Made by a program: the position numbers and the translations under genes
In this document: positions 36,044 to 50,110 of the stretch, piece after piece
Layout of the letters: every line of letters starts with the position of its first letter
Numbering within the stretch: position 1 is the stretch's first letter
Notes under the pieces: model-generated
Databases searched by the model: none
The model's input: the letters and a program-made list of their open reading frames with translations, nothing else
What the model was told of the DNA's origin: nothing
From: Eledone cirrhosa
Taxonomy: Eukaryota > Mollusca > Cephalopoda > Octopoda > Eledonidae
Direction of reading: 5' to 3'
NCBI GenBank assembly: GCA_964016885.1
Contig: OZ024743.1
Coordinates: forward strand, 13,285,586-13,349,585
DNA length: 64,000 nucleotides

Positions 36044-36499
36044 AAAGTATCGTCTTCCTGTCTTCTTTCGGTTGCAACGTTTTTTGAAATATTTATTTCT
36101 GCGTTCACAGATTGACTTTTTTAGTTTCAGAAGATCCCGTTAAGGGTGAAAGCAGCGATTCTTTGCTTAACTTTAATCTGTTATTTTAATATATATATAT
36201 TGACTTGAGAGGGCGTGCGGTATCTTTGCACTGGAGTGGCGGGGGGAATCCTGAAAAGATAAAATGCCGGTATACGTAGCCGGACACCAGCCGGACAGGC
36301 TGACAGCCGTATGTATGTAACATACCTTTCGCCAAACAGCACCACATTTGCACCATAGATGTAACGTTTTCCAAGTAAGAAAGTGAGGGTATTTTTGTCT
36401 ACTAAATTTAGTTAAAACATTAAAGATATTTTATTGTTTATTTAAATATTCACTTCTTTACAATTTTCAAATGTCAACACTTCCGGTTAGCGATCTCTT

Positions 36500-38635
<2,136 letters not shown>

Positions 38636-38699
38636 AGTTTTAGTTCGGATCTAGCTGTCGAAACGGCCGGAGCTCAGCCGGCGGAGTACTGACTCTTTT

Positions 38700-38782
<83 letters not shown>

Positions 38783-39275
38783 GACAGTAGCAGTGGCAAA
38801 CTGGGTAGGGTTGTGTTAATGCTTAATATAGCAGCGTGACGTGACCAATATGGAACACTCGACCATAATTAAATAAAAAATGTTTGCAGTTAATATATAT
38901 ATATGTCATATATATATTTATATATATATATATATATAGGAAAAAGTATGACCCCGACGGCAGAGCTCAAGCAGTTTCGACGGCTATTTCCAGAAATAGC
39001 CCACGAAACGGCTTGAGCTCTGCCGTCGGTGTCATACTTTTTCCTATTTCTCACTCTACTACCCTAAGTATTGAGGACTCTGGTGCGTTATGGTCCATCT
39101 GGTTCCTTACCAAAATTCCTTTGTTATATATATATATACACATATATATATATATAATGACAGTAGCAGTGGCCAACTGGGTAGGGTGGGTGTTAATGCT
39201 TAATATAGCAGCGTGACGTCACCAATATGGAACACTCGACCATAATTAAATAAAAAAATGTTTGCAGTTAATATA
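38636..39275. repeat. TA-separated repeat mosaic, left part
   Basis: In order: an R1 piece (38638-38705), (TA)n 38703-38780, repeat B (38781-38895, cagtagcagtggcaaactgg ... ataattaaataaaa), a hairpin (38938-39045) with arms containing cgacggcagagctcaag and ggctattt around ccag, an R1 tail (39046-39125), (TA)n, and a second repeat B (39157-39272). No coding capacity. Repeat B carries a perfect tgacgtca in its second copy. Confidence 0.8.
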
Positions 39276-39293
39276 TATATATATATGTCATAT

Positions 39294-39325
<32 letters not shown>

Positions 39326-39328
39326 GTC

Positions 39329-39418
<90 letters not shown>

Positions 39419-39448
39419 ATATATATATATGTCATATATATATATATA

Positions 39449-39500
<52 letters not shown>
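39271..39500. repeat. (TA)n array with regular TGTC interruptions
   Basis: TA array broken by atgtcat at least six times; an expanded compound microsatellite. Confidence 0.92.
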
Positions 39501-39502
<2 letters not shown>

Positions 39503-40239
39503 TATGTATACGTACATACATATATGTATACAGACGTACAGTAGTATGTATATGTATACATACATGCACATATATATATGTACGTATGGATTTATCGAGC
39601 ATTTATTATAATGCCGAATTAAGCCGTACTGTATTTAGAAACCATCGTTTCCCTTTTGTTCAACACTGACAAAGGAACGATGTACTATTTTCAAGCTTAT
39701 TAGCTATCGTCAGCATCGTATACCTTCCTGCCAGATGATTGAACGTCTGAAAGTATATACTTTCCTTATGCATATTAACGGCTGAGCAGCCTAATTTGCA
39801 TATTGAGTGAGTTAATCGGCCGGGCGCACCGACAACGATAAATGGAAAAAATGAAACGAAATTTTATTTCTCACTCTTAGTACGGCTGTTACTTAAATAT
39901 AAGTATGTATACGTACATACATATATGTATACAAACGTACAGTAGTATGTATATATATACATACATGTATACATATATATAAGTACGTACGGATTTACCG
40001 AGCATTTATTATAATGCTCGGTTTGTTCGTAAACAAACATCCCGAATTAAGCCGTACAGTGTTTAGCAACCGGTTTAGCAACCGAAAAATCCATACGTAC
40101 ATATATATATGTGTGCATGTATGTATATATATACATACTACTGTACGTCTGTATACATATATGTATGTACGTATAAATACTTATATTTAAGTAACAGCCG
40201 TACTAAGAGTGAGAAATGAAATTTCGTTTCATTTTTTCC

Positions 40240-40241
<2 letters not shown>
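39501..40241. mobile_element. Inverted-repeat element of family Y with hammerhead-like core
   Basis: The segment 39843-40000 (gaaatttc..., acagtagtatgtatatat, gagcatttattataatgc) is the inverse of 40083-40241, separated by about 85 bp. A further partial inverted copy lies at 39500-39610. Between copies, 39640-39790 holds unique sequence including a hammerhead-like fold on the minus strand. No protein coding potential. Confidence 0.65.
39677..39719 (-). ncRNA. Candidate hammerhead ribozyme B
   Basis: On the minus strand: stem I ACGATG, core CTGACGA (fits CUGANGA), stem II AGCT-AATA-AGCT preceded and followed by T (a U-U step), GAAA, a one-pair stem III with loop ATAG, cleavage after TA, and stem I partner CATCGT (6 perfect pairs). 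All required conserved positions are present. Activity not shown. Confidence 0.55.
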
Positions 40242-40242
<1 letters not shown>

Positions 40243-40275
<33 letters not shown>

Positions 40276-40408
40276 CAAAGGAATTGTGGTAAGGAAGCAG
40301 ATGGACTATAACGCACCAGAGTACTCAATACTTAGGGAAGTAGAGTGGGAAATAGGAAAAATTATGACCCCGACGGCAGAACTCAAGTCATTTCGACGGC
40401 TATTTCTG

Positions 40409-40440
<32 letters not shown>
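40243..40440 (-). repeat. Inverted copy of repeat R1 plus hairpin arm
   Basis: Between two TA arrays (40243-40274, 40411-40441). cgcaccagagtactcaatac is the reverse complement of the R1 tail at about 39060-39090, and gaccccgacggcagaactca matches the left hairpin arm at about 38949. Confidence 0.8.
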
Positions 40441-40441
<1 letters not shown>

Positions 40442-40448
<7 letters not shown>

Positions 40449-40634
40449 GTGAGGTTTCTTTTAAAAATGAAAACTAACCGAGGTGTCCTACAGGAGTGAA
40501 AGTATAAAGAAAAAAAGATGAAATCGAAAATGCAACTGTAGTCCTTTTTCTTTTAAAATATATATATATTTATTTGGTTCCTTTACCAGTTCTGATTTTC
40601 AAAAGTAGAGTTGAGATGGAGGGTCTGTGGCTTT

Positions 40635-40711
<77 letters not shown>
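40442..40711 (+). repeat. Dispersed repeat Z, copy 1, then (TA)n
   Basis: gtcctacaggagtgaaagta, gatgaaatcgaaaatgcaac, tttcctttaccag-like and cttttcaaaagtaga-like blocks match 53175-53380. A TA array follows at 40643-40711. Confidence 0.8.
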
Positions 40712-40722
<11 letters not shown>

Positions 40723-41042
40723 ATATATATACAGTAGTATATATATATATATAAATATAAATATAAATATAAATCGCATTTCGGCAAGTAGAAATTAGCG
40801 AAACGCAACTTCCGAATTGTGTTGGCGAGCGCTCAATGGATATGAGTATACCAGAGCTAGAAACATAAGTTAAAAAGGATATACGAAACTGAGACGATGG
40901 TTAAGAAGCCATTACCCGCCTAAGCCCCAAAAGCGGGCAAGCTAAGCGGGTCAAACAAAATATATGATTGAAATATTTACCCGGACCCTGGGAATGATGG
41001 TAAAATCCTGTATATATAACATACATATATATATATATATAT
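40712..41042. other. Unclassified spacer
   Basis: (AAATAT)n near 40750-40775 and unique sequence; nothing recognised. Confidence 0.4.
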
Positions 41043-41165
41043 AATAACTGCAAACATTTTTTATTTAATTATGGTCGAGTGTTCCATATTGGTGACGTCA
41101 CGCTGCTATATTAAGCATTATCACCAATCCTAGCCATTTGGCCACTGCTACTGTCATTTCATGAC
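41043..41165 (-). repeat. Inverted copy of repeat B
   Basis: taattatggtcgagtgttcc, attggtgacgtcacgctgc and ccactgctactgtcat are the reverse complement of repeat B at 38781-38895 and 39157-39272. Confidence 0.9.
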
Positions 41166-41577
41166 CGAGTAGCAGTTAATACGTGAGATACCGGAACCAA
41201 CTTAAAAATCGTAGTAATGTGATCGATTTTCGGAAATACCAGATTGGATTGGCGGCTAATGAGAATTCCATCGTCCGGAACTTGTTGGTTATGTATTTAT
41301 TATTAAACGTTGACCAGCGGATTCAGCACTGAACAAGCTTACATGTGAAATGTTGTAGTCTGGCAGATTTTTGTGTGCTAAACTAGGACGATACTGTTGA
41401 TTCAATTGATGAAATATTGAGTAATTTATCGTTTTCATATGTTAATTTGTTCATACAATAATTACACTGTTTTCATAGGTTTAGGTTTCCTGCTAGGGAT
41501 GTATTATAATTACGCCTATGCATATGCTCGAAATGAATTTGTAAACAATTAGATCGAAATCACTGGATATATAAACC

Positions 41578-41579
<2 letters not shown>
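41166..41579. other. No recognisable feature
   Basis: AT-rich spacer. Confidence 0.4.
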
Positions 41580-41639
<60 letters not shown>

Positions 41640-41685
41640 ATCAGACACACACAGACACAGACACACACACACGCACACACATACG

Positions 41686-41714
<29 letters not shown>
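41580..41714. repeat. (CA)n and (TA)n microsatellites
   Basis: CA array 41580-41636, CA-rich to about 41682, then TA to 41714. Confidence 0.95.
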
Positions 41715-41717
<3 letters not shown>

Positions 41718-41878
41718 TACATGCTTGGTCCTGATGGAGTCGTAGGGGCGCCGTTTCTAGGGCAATTTGTAAACCTGGCGGAGCCCATCTCCTCATTACG
41801 TCTGAATACACCAGATTTCTTCTAGAGAAGAATAGAGAGAGAGAGTGAGAGAATGGAAGTAATAAAAAGACAGAGAAA

Positions 41879-41990
41879 GATCGACCCCAGTACTAGGCTG
41901 GTACTTTTTTATCGATCTTGAATGGATAAAAGGCAAAGTTACCTTCAATAGAATTTAAACAAATAACTCAAAGCATTCTATCCGACGTTC
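41879..41990 (-). mobile_element. OR2-like SINE fragment
   Basis: Minus strand: complement of gatcgaccccagtactaggc, tatcgatcttgaatgg, aaggcaaagttaccttcaat and caaagcattctatccgacgt. This is body, B-box region and part of the head; tail missing. Confidence 0.7.
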
Positions 41991-42350
41991 TATATATTTG
42001 TGTGTGTGGATGTATGTAAGTATGGTGTGTGTAGGTATGTATATATGTATGTTAGTAAGTATGTAAGTATATATGTGTGTATAAAGACATGGAAAGATAT
42101 ATAAGGAGATAAGGCTTAAGTGACGCGAAAATACGTCGAATCATCATTGGTGTAACAGTCACACGACCGTCCAGCATAAAATGAGTGTGTGTTCGAGTTC
42201 GCCAGATATTACTGACCGCCATTTTCGTCTCTAGGGTCTTATATACCAACAGTTTTCATATCGAAAAAAACAGGTGTTGAACTAATTACTTCTAATCTAA
42301 CATGTAGTCATAATTCGCCCAATGCTTCTTGAAAATATGATTGTTTATTT

Positions 42351-42550
42351 ATGCACACCTCCCAATCTCTAAAAACCCAAACGGGGTGTAGCATGAAGAA
42401 AATGCTCCTAAATGGGGAGAAATGATGGTAATATGGGGAGATTTACATAATGTAAGCTATACCCATTTTCACAAAGCTATACCTATTTACGCAAAGTGGG
42501 TGGGAGATCTTCCCGTTGAGCGGGAAGAGTTGACAGGTCTGCATATATGT
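42351..42550. mobile_element. Possible MITE
   Basis: The ends atgcacacctcccaa and ttgacaggtctgcat are imperfect inverted repeats (about 11 of 15). The inside contains repeated gctatacc-tatt and a gggaagatct-type palindrome. No target-site duplication could be defined. Confidence 0.3.
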
Positions 42551-44740
42551 GATTTATAGAATATTTTTATATATTACGTGTATCTTTAGACATTACATAT
42601 TGCAGCATATATTTATACATTATATTAATTTACATATTTATTTCGTGGATAATTTATCGGTGTGTTTATATATCTTGCAGTTGTACTTCCTTGATAAGTG
42701 ACTTCATACGTGATATAGGATTGAAACAATTATTTGCCCTTTAAAACACACTATGTTAACTTTCATTTATTTGTTAATTGTGTTACTACCAGAGTTGCAC
42801 GAGATTTGTTGAAAGTCAGTTACTGTCCTATTTTTTACAAGATTTTTCTGTTTCCCTTATCTATTTCCCTTTTTCAATATGTTAATTATATTTCTTTTTA
42901 AGAACGTCAGTCGTTAATTTCTTTCACGTGTTAGAAGATGAATACTTGTTTTATGCTTTGTCCAGCTGTCTATTTCTGTGTGCGAATTTCTTTCCTCTTA
43001 GTTGTTTGAACTTTTGGCTTGTTCCTTTCAGATTCAATTCATTTTAGATTTCGTTCTCCTCACCACCCTATGTCACTGGAAATTGCTATCATTTCTTAAT
43101 TTATTTAACCATTTATCATTATCGTTATTATAAGAGATTTTAACTATTGGTAGGAGTGTGTTTTTTAAAATGTTTCGGTTATCAAACGTGTAAATGAACT
43201 TGTGTCGATTCTTTTTTTTGCGTATGAGTTGGTCTCAGGTTGTCGTTCTTATCGAGACCAGAGGAGTGAACAGTTCCTGGGACACACTGCGAGGAGGTCA
43301 AAACACTTAGGCCCCAAATCTGTGTCGGTGTCACCCATGTTGAGTGGAGCCGGTTTGAGCCAGTGTATCTGTAACAGTGCAAACGGAAGCCAGTCATGCA
43401 TTGTGATCAAAGATGTCTGATGTAGATATTGCCAGTCATTTACGACTTATACGATGGATACCATATATACCATAAGATATTATCTCACGTTATGACTTGA
43501 TCGGACAAGACCACGTTTTCAAGTTTCCAACTCGCCGTTTACGCTACCATGGGAGGTGTTGTGGCGCAACTGCATTTTGGATGAGTTTACATTGTTGGGG
43601 CCGAAATGAATGACCAAATCGATGATAAGTAGGTGTTATTGGAGAAAAATCAATCGGACAACGACAAGAAAAGTTTTACACTTCAGCTAATATGGTGGAT
43701 TCTGCGAAAGCAAAAATGGAAACTAATTCTAACTAATTTAATATGCGAAATTATATAGAAGGTTGGATTGAACGATCGTTCGATAGATGTGTAGTTTGTT
43801 GTTAGATTGATATATGATCGGAACGATAGTCTGCATTTAATCGACAGAATTCAGCGACTGATGTGGATAATCAGCTTCGTTTTGCAATATATTAATTGTT
43901 TCTCTTTAAGCATGGCAATGGTTAATGTCTTTCACGTGTCAAGTGATAACAGAAATGTTTTCATGCTTTATCCAGCTGTCCCTTTGTGTGTTAATTTCGT
44001 TTTATTTTATTTCTTTTTTTTTATCATGCTTTTTGAACCTTTGACGTGCTGCCTTCAGATTCAATTCCTATTATATATCGTTCTCTTTCAACTACACTTT
44101 GACATTGCTATCATGTTTATTTTATTTAATCATTTAACTTTATCAATATCATTCGTAGTTTTCGCCATGTGAAGAAGTGTTTGCTTTGAACAGTCATTAG
44201 GTTTTTATAATGTGTCTTAATAGATGTATCTAACACATGTCTATAATAGCTTTTAATTTAGATCATTACCATATTGATTAAACTAGCAGATGTATGTAGC
44301 AAACTACAACAAAAATAAATAAATTTATATATATATATACATTGATATATAGGAAATAATACACACCTGATGTACAATGGAATGAATCCTACTCAATCCT
44401 GATTGTTGTTTATCGACAGTTCAAAGATGATCGAGCCGACCTAATACCATAAGAGTTCTGGCCGTATTGTAGGCTGTGATTTTGAATATTTGGCTGTTAA
44501 TTTTAGCAGGTCGAATGTCTACGTAAACACTCCACTATTAGCTGCATCAGTGTCACCCGATCCGGACTGTAGGTTAAAATGAGACTCGCATTCTAACATG
44601 CTAGATGGCTTATTCTATGTATTTTGATAGATGCTATTTTGATTTTTAAGAAAATTATTTTATACCCATGCAACGTTAAATTTCCTTCCCCTACCATTTC
44701 CAAAATAGTAGAATAGTTGACAGCAATGACATCAACAACG
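42551..44740. other. No gene recognised
   Basis: AT-rich. The frames at 43182-43420 (both strands) and 43807-44172 (plus) have no recognised domain. A diverged internal similarity exists between about 42870-43060 and 43890-44080 (tttcacgtgt...gctttatccagctgtc), which suggests an old segmental duplication of about 200 bp. Confidence 0.4.
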
Positions 44741-45230
44741 ACATCTACACTACATAAATGATATCCATGACTACATTTACATCCACGATAACAACAGCAT
44801 GTGACATACACACCAAGAACAACAATATCTACATCACTAATGGCTCAACTACAAAAATAGTATCCACAGCAAAATCACCCGTAACAACAAAATTAACAAC
44901 TCCAGCAACAACATTCTTCACAACACAGTATTCAAAATGTCCTCATCTCCAGCAACATCGACAACAATATGTAGCAACACTAATATAACAACAAAAACAT
45001 ACACAATAACATGTATCTCGCCAACATCCTGCACGACACACGAAAGCAAGTTTAACAACAATCAAAACGCAAAATAAACTATATAAAAACTATAAAAACG
45101 AGGAAAATAACAACAAATTATGAAGAACAATACGATAATAACAGAATAACAACTATGATAAATAATAACAAGCAATAATAAAAGACTAACGACAAATAAA
45201 CAATAAGAATGAAATTAAGAACAATAAAAT
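44741..45230. repeat. ACA/AAC-rich low-complexity tract
   Basis: Strand-asymmetric DNA, nearly T-poor on the plus strand with many acaaca and aataac units; the threonine-rich frame at 44758-44988 follows from composition. Confidence 0.6.
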
Positions 45231-48200
45231 ATAATGATTTCTTTATTTGTTCTTTCTTTATTATCTATTGTTTATTATTTATTCATTTATTTACATAAAA
45301 CAATTCCAACACTATCGCCACCAAAAGCAACAATCTAAACAGTTAGAAGCTCTCAGAATTCCAACCATCACCATCTCCAAACAATAACATCACGATCAAT
45401 GACAATAATAGTTATATTCAACAACCCATATAATCTCAATGCCACGCTAACCACCATCCCTCCAACACCTCACTATATCTTCTTGCCGTCCTTCCTCACC
45501 GCTTTCTTCTGTTTCACACCGCGGATCATCATTTTACATTATATACAACATTCAATAATGGCAACATTCCATTCCATTTATGTATGTAAGCATTTTAGGT
45601 GTTATATAAAAAGCACTACTGTCATTTACATATAGCATGTGAAATAATCAAAGAATTTTAAATGATGAATGGTTTTTTGGCACATTTCTTTGGTAAAGTT
45701 TTCTTTAAATTCTGTCACAAATGGAAGTGAAGAAAGAAAAATAAATATTTTCACTCTGCAAGGCCTAATGAAGATCCAGATATATCCAGATATATCAAAT
45801 TGATTTTAGATTGTTGTAGTCCTATTTCATGTCTTTATATAAAATATATTGTTCAATGTGTCTTCCCTTTCTACGTTGGTGATTTGAGACGTCTGATGCT
45901 ATTTATAGCTTTCAGGTTGGCTCTTTCACATAATTTACAGAAATGGGGTACATTTTCAGAAGGTTGTTCATTAAATCCATGTATAAAAACATTATATATT
46001 TGTTCGTTTTTCGAAGAAATGTGAATACTTTGTTGCTTTTACTTTTTCCTGTTTATTCCAGTACTTTCCCCTTCATCCTCCGTCTCTGTTGTATACTTAA
46101 CGTCAAAAGACGAATTTGGGTAGTGTTGTTTGTTACGAGAAAGGGAGATTCCTGCTGTGAGGCCTCAGCGACAAACAGCGAAAGGGGCACTCTGATAACA
46201 CGCAGGGCCCGTGACGTTGATGTTTTTTGTGGTTTTTGTCCACGCTTTTCTTCTATTTACCTCTGAATATCATAGCCGAGGAAAGAGTCCTTCGGTATCT
46301 TTGTTAGTTTCGAGAAACTAAGATGGTGGAATCTCTTTCACTAATTCAAGAGATTGGACCGGTGGTGCTGCTAGAATGGCAATTATAATGTTCTGCTGGT
46401 ATGGCAAAGATTTATATGATTTTTTCTGCCACAAATTTAACAACTGGGCTTTTTTTCCTGTACCGCCAGTCTCAATGGTTTAATTCTTCGATCCATAACA
46501 TGCCATGGATTTGCTTGACGATACCTCAATTAGTCTGGTCGAGATGAACGTAAATAAACGAAAGAAGAAAAGTAATATTTAAGGCTAGGAAGAATATCTT
46601 ATATCCATTTAAATACCATAAATAGTACTCAAAGTATTTAAACAAATATTAATTCATTAACTGACAAGAAGTGACTTGTACATAATGAAAATCGAAGCTT
46701 ATAATAAGGATGTTTTGTGTCGATATATATAGATGGGACGTTTCTTCTACTATCCTGTCTATCTAAATCGAAATTCACTCACCCTAACTGCAAACACCCA
46801 ACTGTTAGTTCGACCAGTCACGTAGTATTCAAGAATTAAATATAATACATGGCAAAATTAAATATATTCCAATGAATCAGTACCGCTAGCATCCTGTAAT
46901 TTTATTGTTTACTGTAATTTTATTGTTTTAATACATCACATTTCTAGACTACAGAGTATCTGAGAGTTGTTAAAAAACCTTTTTTTTTTTTTTAGAAAGT
47001 CAGTGTCAGTTTAAAACTAATCGGATGTGTTGGGCTGGGCTGTTTTAATAATAATACTCTTGATTGAAATGAAGATTACTATAAGAATTGATTCCTCTTC
47101 TACCTTTCTTTAATCATGACGGTGGAGGAGACATTATTTTGCAGAAATATTATATTAAACAACACAAAATCAAGTATATCGGTGTGAGATCGTATATTTC
47201 ACACATGAGAAATATAATTCCTTCCGACTTTTTCATATATTCGTATTATAGATTAGAAAATATACATATTACACACTAGCATCGGCGGGGTTGTATAAGT
47301 TTATATAATTGCGTTAGACGTAAATACAAAAGAACACGAAGCATTAAACCGTGTAAATTAACTAATGAAACAAAAACAATCATTAATTCATTAATTTCTT
47401 GTAGTTCTCTTGAGATATTTCTCTGGGAAATTTTCTTGGATTCTTGTTTGAGTAGGGTTAGCCTGGAGTTAAACAACAACCACTTGTTTATGAATATTCG
47501 GCAACGAAAATAAACGCAAAAGAAAAGTCAGCTATTAGCATAATTATTCCGGACAACAGTATTTATAATTTGACTATTTGAATTTTTATTTGTGTGATTT
47601 TGTTTATTAACGATTCTATAAAGAAGCACAAAACATTTGCAGCCCCAATCTCGTCTTCCTTTTAAATTAAGATAACGTTGGAAGTTACACTTCGCTGCTT
47701 CAGTTTAAAGCGCTTATGTTACAAATCGTTTCACTTGTTTGCAGCGCTGAATTCGAAACCTTCTGTAGCAAATAGACTAAACAGAAACATGACAAACAAA
47801 ATTAATGACAAAAATTACACAAATATAATAACATAGAAAAACATAGCTCCAGACCCCAGCCTGGATACATTTTAAACAGCTAATAGTTAGTTTACACGTG
47901 CTTCAAATGTTTTAGACATCTACTGGTAAATGACAAGAGAAAACAAAATAAAACGCTGTAAATAAAAGAAAACCTGCAAACAAACAGAAAGAAAGGTTAA
48001 GGTGAAAGAGAAAAAAAATCCTGAATAATTAGTTTTACCGATATTTAAACAAATTAAGAGTTAAAAATAAAACCAATTTATCGAACCTAATTGGCTTTCT
48101 TGTAAACTGTGACTAATCATAGAGCCTGCACAAGCATTAACTCCACTTCTAATTAGAACAATCACATTATCTCACAGTCTGTGACCTGTGTAATAGAAAA

Positions 48201-48900
48201 CAAGCGTAAGTTCAAGCTTAAATATTATACACCGGTTGATGCGAAAGATTAAACCGGGTTAAATCGTAAAATATCATGCATGTGGTCAAGTTATTTTCCA
48301 TTGATATTGTAGTTCTGTCCACTACGCGTAAACAAATGTTTATGTTCGTTTTTCTTTGTTCTTATCTCTAATGTGATTTAATGGAATTACAAAAAAGAAC
48401 AAAAAAACAACAACAATAAAAACAAACAAAGATAAAACAAACCAGCTACAATCTATAAACGTTTACTGATGAGTAGAACATTCCGAAACGATCGTAGCCA
48501 TATAGTGATGTTTCGTCTGTTTCCCTATATTTCCTCTTCAATATTATTTTTGCATAAGAAAAGTAGTGGATGGTAAATCAGAAAGAGTTCCGAACAAAGT
48601 GACAAATGATATTTTGGTACACCTTTTTACACTTTGTAATCAAAGCTTTTTCTATTTCAATTGATGATAAAATGATTACAAGTTTCCTTATATGAATATG
48701 TACATAGACTCACAACATCTTTAATGCTTTTGTCACAAACTAAATCAAGTCTACAAATCAACTGCTTCAACCGTACTAAAAAGTACTCTTATTGGTCACA
48801 GCCCTAGAAGGTGGGGAAAAAGCAAAATCTGTATACAAAAACAAAACACAACAAACAAAAGACAGAGGGTGGACTCACTTCGAGTAAATGGGTGAGATCA
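45231..48900. other. No gene recognised
   Basis: 3.7 kb of AT-rich DNA. The frame 45943-46266 (plus) is the longest and has no recognisable domain. No SINE copy was recognised. Confidence 0.35.
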
Positions 48901-49510
48901 ACGAAGTAATATATATATATATATATATTAGTAAAAGGAAAAGAAAATGCTGACAAATTTTTCCCAGTGAAAAATAGTTTGATTAGGAATAAGTAAAAAT
49001 TAGTAATAAGTATTGGTTAGTATTCAGTTTTAGTTTTAAGTTTTTACCGGTTGCGCATTTCTAATGCTTTTCAAAAATGATTTTGAGATAGAGCGCCCGT
49101 GATTTTTGCTCTAATCTAATTAGTGTTACACCTCTATTCTTTTAAATATATATATATATATATTATTCAAAATTTTAACAAATGAAAAATATTCGCATAA
49201 TCAAAATATATACTTTATTATATATATTTCAAAGGTACTGTGCTGTTTTTTTCAGTACGTCCTCATCAGTACATCCTCAAACCGTTAGCGAGCTTATACT
49301 ATTAAATCTACGCTAAGGTATGTCAATATCTTAACACCAAATATTATATTTTATCTGGTGAAAGCACACTAAAATTTTGTGTCCTTGAAATACGTATAGT
49401 AAAATAAATATGGTATTATAAAGATATTTTCCATTTATTATATTGTTAATATTAATATATATATATATATATATATACGTCATATACTGTACGTCATTTA
49501 TTGATATTAA

Positions 49511-49595
<85 letters not shown>

Positions 49596-49600
49596 GTTAT
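48901..49600. repeat. Microsatellites and diverged repeat Z
   Basis: TA tracts at 48908-48928, 49147-49162 and 49456-49478; (CT)n 49502-49542; (TA)n 49543-49594. The piece 49040-49075 (tttaccggttgcgcatttct ... cttttcaaaaatga) resembles part of repeat Z at 40590-40610 and 53305-53340. Confidence 0.6.
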
Positions 49601-49668
49601 TCCGGGTTGAATCGGAGGTAACCACAGTAAGTAAGGTACTCAATACATAGCAGAGTATAACAGTTTTA

Positions 49669-49782
49669 ATATAGAAGAGATTCTACAGGACTAGAACTGT
49701 TTCATTCATTAGAAATCATCAGGAATCTGGAGATTCCTGATGATTTCTAATGAATGAAACAGTTCTAGTCCTGTAGAATCTC

Positions 49783-49790
<8 letters not shown>
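49669..49790. repeat. Perfect 60-bp palindrome with 2-nt centre
   Basis: Bases 49669-49728 and 49731-49790 are exact reverse complements over 60 bp, with GG at 49729-49730. Perfect identity implies a very recent origin or gene-conversion-like maintenance. The sequence also folds as a hammerhead on either strand. Confidence 0.95.
49730..49782 (+). ncRNA. Candidate hammerhead ribozyme C (mirrored on the minus strand)
   Basis: Stem I GAGATTC (49730-49736) pairs with GAATCTC (49776-49782), 7 perfect pairs. The core CTGATGA is at 49737-49743. Stem II is TTC-TAAT-GAA bounded by a T-T step. GAAA is at 49756-49759. Stem III is ACAG/CTGT with an 8-nt loop, and predicted cleavage follows GTA at 49773-49775. 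Because of the palindrome the same sequence is read on minus at 49677-49729. This is the best-formed of the candidates. Confidence 0.65.
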
Positions 49791-49813
<23 letters not shown>

Positions 49814-50110
49814 AGAGGGTGTTAAAGTTTGCTTGAAGCATTGTGAAATGTGTAAAATACGTAGTTAAGAAAGCCACAACAATGCAGAGGGAAATCTCGA
49901 GGTAGGAAGTGAATGATAGATAGGAGAAACAGGTGAAAGTGAAAATTGAGAGAGACAAAGATGAAAACAAAACAAAGGTAGAAGGGTTACCGTAGTGGAG
50001 ATTTAATCCCAATATTTCGGGCTCACGCCCATCAACGGGGGAAAGTTCCAAAAGGGGGGGGGGGGGGGGACAGGCCAAGCGGAGAAAGTTGTGATGTCGT
50101 TAAGACAGGA

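Noticed and set aside
43182..43420. Exon-like frames on both strands
   Set aside because: Balanced composition but no domain, no convincing splice sites, and both strands equally open.
44758..44988. Threonine-rich frame as a secreted or mucin-like protein
   Set aside because: Low-complexity ACA/AAC tract, no signal peptide and no splice context.
45943..46266. 107-codon frame
   Set aside because: No recognisable family or splice signals; probably chance.
48464..48500. ctgatgagtagaacattccg followed by gaaac gatcgtag, resembling a hammerhead
   Set aside because: The core, GAAA and GAUC loop are present, but stem I sequences (UUUA versus GCCA) do not pair and stem II has only two or three weak pairs.
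49235..49275. Minus-strand CTGATGAGGACGTACTGAAA as a hammerhead
   Set aside because: No UH cleavage step adjoins a stem I partner and stem II is poor.
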